DNA of 8,327 nucleotides from Pseudomonadota bacterium (lineage in GTDB: Bacteria; Pseudomonadota; Gammaproteobacteria; Burkholderiales; Thiobacillaceae), in NCBI GenBank assembly GCA_021791235.1, contig JAJYXA010000530.1, positions 1,127 through 9,453 of the forward strand, given 5' to 3'. Each line of letters opens with the position of its first letter. Position 1 is the first letter of the stretch. The position numbers were made by a program, and so were the translations under genes. The notes under the pieces were generated by a model. It saw nothing but the letters and a program-made list of their open reading frames with translations, had not been told where the DNA came from and did no database searches. This document shows, one piece after another, positions 5,231 to 8,327 of this stretch.

Positions 5231-5248
5231 TATTTATTTAAATACATA
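5231..5248. promoter_or_regulatory. Second 18-bp AT palindrome, upstream of the parA -35
   Basis: TATTTATTTAAATACATA matches the palindrome at 5168-5185 at 17 of 18 positions; an adjoining 2 bases at the left are also identical. The offset between the two copies is exactly 63 bp, six turns of B-DNA, so proteins bound to both would face the same side. It lies 5 bp upstream of the -35 element. It is probably the second operator, or part of the partition site. Confidence 0.58.
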
Positions 5249-5258
5249 AACACACAAT

Positions 5259-5304
5259 AGGAAGGAGACAACAATTGGTGGAATGTCTGGATGAAATGGT
5301 ATGA
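5259..5304 (+). promoter_or_regulatory. Orphan strong ribosome site with a nine-codon frame
   Basis: AGGAAGGAG (5259-5267) is a strong Shine-Dalgarno match, followed 7 bases later by TTG GTG and a frame that stops at TGA 5302-5304 (peptide M/LVECLDEMV). No longer gene follows in any frame. It may be a leader peptide, or the start of a gene lost by deletion before the HigA-like gene, or chance purine-rich sequence. Confidence 0.25.
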
Positions 5305-5335
5305 GTTGTTATTATTGCGTATTATTTGTTATTGT

Positions 5336-5359
5336 AAATCAAATACTTACGCTTGATTT
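5336..5359. promoter_or_regulatory. Inverted repeat AAATCAA-N10-TTGATTT, possible operator
   Basis: Seven-base perfect arms (5336-5342 and 5353-5359) separated by 10 bp lie upstream of the HigA-like gene. The right arm contains TTGATT, a possible -35 hexamer for the rightward operon. A second imperfect stem, CGCTTGA/TCAAAGCG (5350-5369), overlaps it. It fits an operator but no binding protein is proven. Confidence 0.35.
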
Positions 5360-5381
5360 TCTCAAAGCGCGGGGGTAAGCT
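5353..5381 (+). promoter_or_regulatory. Weak candidate promoter of the rightward operon
   Basis: TTGATT (5353-5358) and TAAGCT (5376-5381) with a 17-bp spacer are the best pair I find near the HigA-like gene; matches to consensus are four and three of six. The start site would be near 5388, inside the inverted repeat at 5381-5399. The AT-rich stretch 5306-5350, with ATTATT-like runs about every 10 bp, could act as an upstream element or be curved. Confidence 0.25.
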
Positions 5382-5399
5382 GTCGTCATCTACACGACA
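5381..5399. promoter_or_regulatory. Inverted repeat TGTCGT-N7-ACGACA just before the HigA-like gene
   Basis: Perfect six-base arms (5381-5386, 5394-5399) end 11 bases before the ATG at 5411, where a Shine-Dalgarno sequence would be expected but is missing. HigA-type regulators usually bind inverted repeats close to their own start, so this is a plausible autoregulatory operator. As RNA it could also form a hairpin. Confidence 0.4.
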
Positions 5400-5410
5400 C
5401 GGCAACCCCA

Positions 5411-5716
5411 ATGAAAATAGTCACCAGGGTTCCTCACCCGGGCCAGATTCTCAGACAAAAGTTGCAGACCCTCGGGGTCAGCATCAGCGCGGCTGCTAGG
5501 GCGCTTGGTCTCAGCCGCACCCATTTTTCGGACGTGGTGAACGGCCACGCCGGCATCAGCGCCGGTGTGGCGCTGCGCCTGCAGCTAGCAATTGGTGGCA
5601 CGGCAGAGGAATGGATGCAGCGGCAGATGGACTACGAGCTGCACTTGGCGCGCGGCCAGTTCCTGACAATTTCGCGCCAGGTGCGAAAGATCAAGAGAGA
5701 TCACGATGAGCGCTAA
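5411..5716 (+). CDS. XRE-family HigA-like antitoxin/regulator (101 aa), no toxin partner adjacent
   Basis: The protein has the HigA layout: an N-terminal HPG (residues 9-11) and GQILRQKL helix, a helix-turn-helix around residues 24-45 (SAAARALGLSRTHFSDVVNG), and the dimerising tail RLQLAIGGTAEEWMQRQMDYEL. HigA proteins are DNA-binding antitoxins encoded downstream of a HigB mRNA interferase. Here the 5250-5410 region contains no HigB frame, so it is a solitary regulator or a TA remnant. It overlaps the next gene by 11 bp and heads a rightward operon for exported conjugation-like proteins, which suggests that it controls that operon. There is no Shine-Dalgarno sequence before the ATG; instead an inverted repeat occupies that position, so translation may be weak or start on a very short leader. 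Confidence 0.85.
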   Translation: MKIVTRVPHPGQILRQKLQTLGVSISAAARALGLSRTHFSDVVNGHAGISAGVALRLQLAIGGTAEEWMQRQMDYELHLARGQFLTISRQVRKIKRDHDER

Positions 5717-6215
5717 GGCCATCTTGGTACTGACCGCCTCCCTGCTCGCTTCTACCCCAGCGACGGCGGTTCAAAGCCTGGTCGATTGCGACGATCTGCG
5801 CCGTGGTGCGACTGAGGCCCAAGCGCGCTATGTGCAGATCAACACCCCGCGCGTCGATCCGGTAAAGACCTTTGACGACGCGACCGGCTCATGCCTCGAT
5901 TTCATCTCCATGTTCGATATCGGGTTCAGCTTCACCATTCCCGGCATTGGCGATCTTGACGCCCTCCTGCGCAGCATGGCCGCAAAACTCCTACAGCGCG
6001 CGTGCCAGGCGGCGACCCAGCAATTCAATCGTGCGGTCAATGACGCCGTGCAAGGGGCAGGGCTGAGCAATGTTCCATTCGCCTCCGGCGGCGTCACTAC
6101 GAGCACCAGCGGAGCCGGCGTTACTGGCAACGTCACCATCAAGGATGACGGCGGCTCAACGGTTCGCAACGCACTCGACAACGCGACCGATCGCGTTATC
6201 AACTTTCTGAGGTAG
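5706..6215 (+). CDS. Exported protein, putative conjugative-transfer component (169 aa)
   Basis: A Sec signal peptide is evident: a short N-terminus with one Lys, a hydrophobic core (AILVLTASLLAS) and an ATA cleavage site after residue 21. The mature part has three cysteines (C28, C63, C100), an amphipathic middle (SMFDIGFSFTIPGIGDLDAL) and a Gly/Ser/Thr-rich region (about 122-150) before a closing helix. I recall similar small periplasmic proteins from plasmid transfer regions, but the name varies, so none is given. It begins inside the end of the HigA-like gene (11-bp overlap, AAGAGAG upstream) and is followed 2 bp after its stop by another exported protein, a typical transfer-operon arrangement. 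Location in the periplasm is inferred from the signal peptide. Confidence 0.78.
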   Translation: MSAKAILVLTASLLASTPATAVQSLVDCDDLRRGATEAQARYVQINTPRVDPVKTFDDATGSCLDFISMFDIGFSFTIPGIGDLDALLRSMAAKLLQRACQAATQQFNRAVNDAVQGAGLSNVPFASGGVTTSTSGAGVTGNVTIKDDGGSTVRNALDNATDRVINFLR

Positions 6216-6217
6216 CC

Positions 6218-7327
6218 ATGAAAAAAAACATTCTGGCCGCATCCATTACCGCCGCGCTCCTGATCGGCACGGCTCCGGCCCACGCCTGCTGTGGCGACGG
6301 TGCAGCAGCCGCCGCCGGCGCGGAAACGGCTGGCGGCATGGTTGTTGGCGCGATCGAGAGTAGCAAGCTGGTTGTGGTCGCCTGGCTCGAACGGCTGAAT
6401 ACCACTATCGCAGCCGGTTTCGGCAAGGTGATGGCCGAGATTCAGCGCCAGACAGCAGCGATGCGAACGATGGAGGAAGGCAATGCAGCGGTGCTCTCGC
6501 AGCTCCACATGGAGCGCGCCCGGGCTGAGGCCGCTACCCGCTACGAACCTTCTCCCCGCCTGTGTTTTGAAGCGTCTGGCGGTGCCGCTTCCAGTGTCGC
6601 CGGCGCTGGCGTCGATCAGACCTGGCGCAGCCTGAACGACAAGGCGGCATCCCGGACGCTGTTCACGGCCAATACCTCGGCCGCCGTGGGCAAGCTCTAC
6701 GATGAACACGCGAGCAAATACTGCTCCCAGCAGGACGCGGATCTCGGGCGGTGCAGTGCCGTCGATCCGCAAATGCAGAACGCCGACGTGCGCGCCGACG
6801 CCGCGCTGAACACGTCGAGCTACACGCCGGAACAGATCGCAGCCGCGCAGGCCTTCGTCGGCAACGTCGTCAATCCGATCCCGACACAAAACATTCCCCG
6901 GGAGTGGGAGAAAACGCCTCACGGCAAGACGTTTGTCGCTGGCCAATACATCGAGCAGGCCCGGGGATCGGTGGCCGCCAATTCGCTGAATGCGGCAATC
7001 GCCGCGCGCACCCCGATTCAAGGCCTGGGTTCGTCGGCCATGTTGAACAAAGCCGACGTGAGCGAACTGGAACTGATGGAGAGCCAGGTGCGTGGACGGT
7101 TCGAGTCGCCTGCCTGGTACAAGATGATTGCCGGATTCTCGCTGGAGAACCTGTCGCGCGAGGTTGTGAAGATCCGCGCCCTGCAGGCTCGGATGGATCT
7201 CGCCGAATACCGGCGCATGGAGCGGATCGAGGCGGTACTGGCTACCCAGCTCGCGATCAGCGTCAAACAGGATTCCGAACAGCGGCAGCGTGAGCTGCGC
7301 ATTGCAGCCGCCAAAGCGAATCAATAA
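6218..7327 (+). CDS. Exported TraW-like conjugative-transfer protein (369 aa)
   Basis: A clear signal peptide (MKKNILAASITAALLIG...AHA) is cut before C24-C25; there is no proper lipobox, since AHAC lacks Leu/Val/Ile at -3, so signal peptidase I is more likely. The mature protein has a helical, possibly coiled-coil region at 57-110, a domain with single cysteines at 116, 169 and 179, then a long helical C-terminus (about 285-365) rich in Arg, Glu and Gln. The segment NVVNPIPTQNIPREW with GQYIEQARGSVAANSLNAAI resembles plasmid proteins I recall annotated as 'conjugal transfer protein TraW'; this is memory, not a search. A VirB5/TrbJ-like periplasmic pilus-assembly role would fit the helical build. 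ATG 6218 is 2 bp after the previous stop, with GAGG upstream. Confidence 0.78.
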   Translation: MKKNILAASITAALLIGTAPAHACCGDGAAAAAGAETAGGMVVGAIESSKLVVVAWLERLNTTIAAGFGKVMAEIQRQTAAMRTMEEGNAAVLSQLHMERARAEAATRYEPSPRLCFEASGGAASSVAGAGVDQTWRSLNDKAASRTLFTANTSAAVGKLYDEHASKYCSQQDADLGRCSAVDPQMQNADVRADAALNTSSYTPEQIAAAQAFVGNVVNPIPTQNIPREWEKTPHGKTFVAGQYIEQARGSVAANSLNAAIAARTPIQGLGSSAMLNKADVSELELMESQVRGRFESPAWYKMIAGFSLENLSREVVKIRALQARMDLAEYRRMERIEAVLATQLAISVKQDSEQRQRELRIAAAKANQ

Positions 7328-7352
7328 CCACATCTACCAAAGGAACCGTCAA

Positions 7353-8327
7353 ATGGCACAAATCAAGCGATTGCAGGCCGCAACACCGGATACCTCTCCC
7401 GCACCACTGGCTGGGCAGGGTGCGGATATGCCGCCCCCGGCGAATCCCCGGCCGCCCAACCATGTCGGCGGCGGCCCCATCACCGGCCTGCTCGTCGAGC
7501 AAGGTGCAGCGCCCTACGATTTCACTCCGGGCAACAAGGAAAATCACTTCGCACTTATCCAGACGCCGGACGGAACGCAGGCTTATGTTTGGGGCGTCGA
7601 TCTGCCCCGGGCACTGGAGGCAGGCGAAGTAGGGCAGGGCGACTACATCGAGCTGCGCAACCTTGGCCGGCAGGAGGTGACAATCACGGTGCCGATCAAG
7701 GATGACGATGGGGTCATCCTCGGCGAAGAGCAGCAGACCGTCCACCGTAATGCTTGGTCAGCCAGCAAAGCGCCCGCACCCAGCGTCGACATCGATCTTG
7801 ATGTGGCTGCCAAGGCGTCAGCGGCATCGGAAGATGCCACGGTAGATCCCTCGGCAACTGGCGCGGCGAAGATCGCCACGCCTCCCAAGGCGACGGCGAC
7901 AGCCAAGCCCAAACAGCCCGAGCAGCCACCCGGTACGCCCGTCCAGCAGGATTTACTGACCAAGATCCTGAATGCCCCGTTCGCCCTGACCGCCGCAGCG
8001 GGTAGCGCCATTGTCAGCGGCATCATGTACACCGCCGGCAAGGCCCACGGGTTCTATGTCAAGGGGCGCGAAAACGGCCACTACATCCTTGGGCAGCAGC
8101 TCGACGAGGCCGCCAGCAATATCGTCAAGATGACCGACAGCCTCAAGGCTCGCGGCATGGACAAGCTGATCGGCGAGATGAAGGCCACCGGTCGGCCGCT
8201 GCGGGAGGTTTTCGAGGGCATGAAACCTGGTGGGGCCTACCAGCACCTCGGCGAACGGTTCAACACCCTGCTGAAGGATGATTCCTTCGCCAGCACATCC
8301 GCCCAGCTGGGACGCGCCATCGGTGAT
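7353..8327 (+). CDS. Large protein with relaxase/primase-type C-terminal-like domain at its N-terminus (partial, at least 325 aa)
   Basis: The frame is open from ATG 7353 (AAAGGAA upstream) to the window end. Residues 1-40 are Pro/Ala-rich. Residues about 55-140 (from NKENHFALIQTPDG to TVHRNAWS) include VWGVDLPRALE and an ELRNLGRQEVTITVPI strand set. I recall this arrangement, ending in HRN-W, from the tails of plasmid relaxases and primases (LPD7/TraI-type), where it is probably a small beta-barrel that helps handle DNA. Here it sits at the front of a different protein. A Lys/Ala/Pro linker (150-205) follows, then a hydrophobic helix (FALTAAAGSAIVSGIMYTAG, about 212-231) that may be a membrane segment, then a charged helical region. 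It is the fourth gene of the rightward operon, 25 bp after the TraW-like gene. Confidence 0.75.
   Translation, partial: MAQIKRLQAATPDTSPAPLAGQGADMPPPANPRPPNHVGGGPITGLLVEQGAAPYDFTPGNKENHFALIQTPDGTQAYVWGVDLPRALEAGEVGQGDYIELRNLGRQEVTITVPIKDDDGVILGEEQQTVHRNAWSASKAPAPSVDIDLDVAAKASAASEDATVDPSATGAAKIATPPKATATAKPKQPEQPPGTPVQQDLLTKILNAPFALTAAAGSAIVSGIMYTAGKAHGFYVKGRENGHYILGQQLDEAASNIVKMTDSLKARGMDKLIGEMKATGRPLREVFEGMKPGGAYQHLGERFNTLLKDDSFASTSAQLGRAIGD

Noticed and set aside
5306..5350. Iterons of a replication origin (ATTATT-like runs about every 10 bp)
   Set aside because: The units are degenerate, only about three are present, and no replication initiator gene is in the window; simple AT richness explains them.
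5249..5410. A HigB toxin gene upstream of the HigA-like gene
   Set aside because: No frame on either strand reaches even 40 codons with an RelE/HigB-like sequence; only a nine-codon frame follows the strong ribosome site.
5828..7333. Long minus-strand frame of 501 codons opposite the two exported-protein genes
   Set aside because: It is antisense to two genes with clear signal peptides, ribosome sites and tight spacing; its translation is Arg/His/Cys-rich low-complexity without motifs, as expected from a GC-rich antisense frame.

Overview
The window looks like the backbone of a conjugative plasmid or integrative conjugative element from a GC-rich proteobacterium (a beta- or gammaproteobacterium is the most likely host; the sequence alone does not fix the genus). 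It has a ParA-type ATPase with a ribbon-helix-helix partner, a run of small plasmid-type unknown genes, and a divergent operon that begins with an XRE/HigA-like regulator and continues into two exported proteins that resemble conjugation-apparatus components. No rRNA, tRNA, insertion sequence or CRISPR array was seen.

Layout. Positions 3-128 (+) hold the last 41 codons of an outer-membrane beta-barrel, probably a YadA-type trimeric autotransporter anchor. Its stop codon overlaps the stop codon of the last gene of a leftward operon. That operon runs from parA (5143) down to 125 and contains 13 tightly packed reading frames: parA, the RHH gene, then eleven accessory frames. Almost all junctions are ATGA/GTGA/TAATG overlaps or gaps of 13 bp or less. 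The one real gap (4159-4235) holds a hairpin, a 10-bp tandem repeat and an unusually strong Shine-Dalgarno sequence. Positions 5144-5410 form the divergent control region. It is AT-rich and has a TTGACA-type parA promoter flanked by two near-identical 18-bp palindromes exactly 63 bp apart, plus further inverted repeats in front of the rightward operon. From 5411 to the window end, four genes read rightward: the HigA-like regulator, two signal-peptide proteins (169 and 369 aa) and a large open-ended protein whose N-terminal part resembles a domain of conjugative relaxases/primases.

The most unusual part is in the leftward accessory operon. Two very short frames (30 and 33 codons) each encode only the N-terminal catalytic motif of a phosphodiester-cleaving enzyme family: a DEDD 3'-5' exonuclease start (FDTEFTGL, 2895-2987) and a calcineurin-type metallophosphoesterase start (GDTHGN, 1125-1226). 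Both are perfectly coupled to their neighbours. They look like remnants kept in frame for translational coupling, beside an intact HAD-type phosphatase-like gene. Two adjacent genes (1778-2341 and 2338-2898) share a C-terminal domain but have different N-termini.

How it may work together (inference): ParA and the RHH protein partition the element and probably repress their own operon through the palindromes. The HigA-like protein, which has no toxin next to it, probably acts as the regulator of the transfer operon it heads. The leftward accessory genes would be co-expressed with the partition genes at decreasing level.
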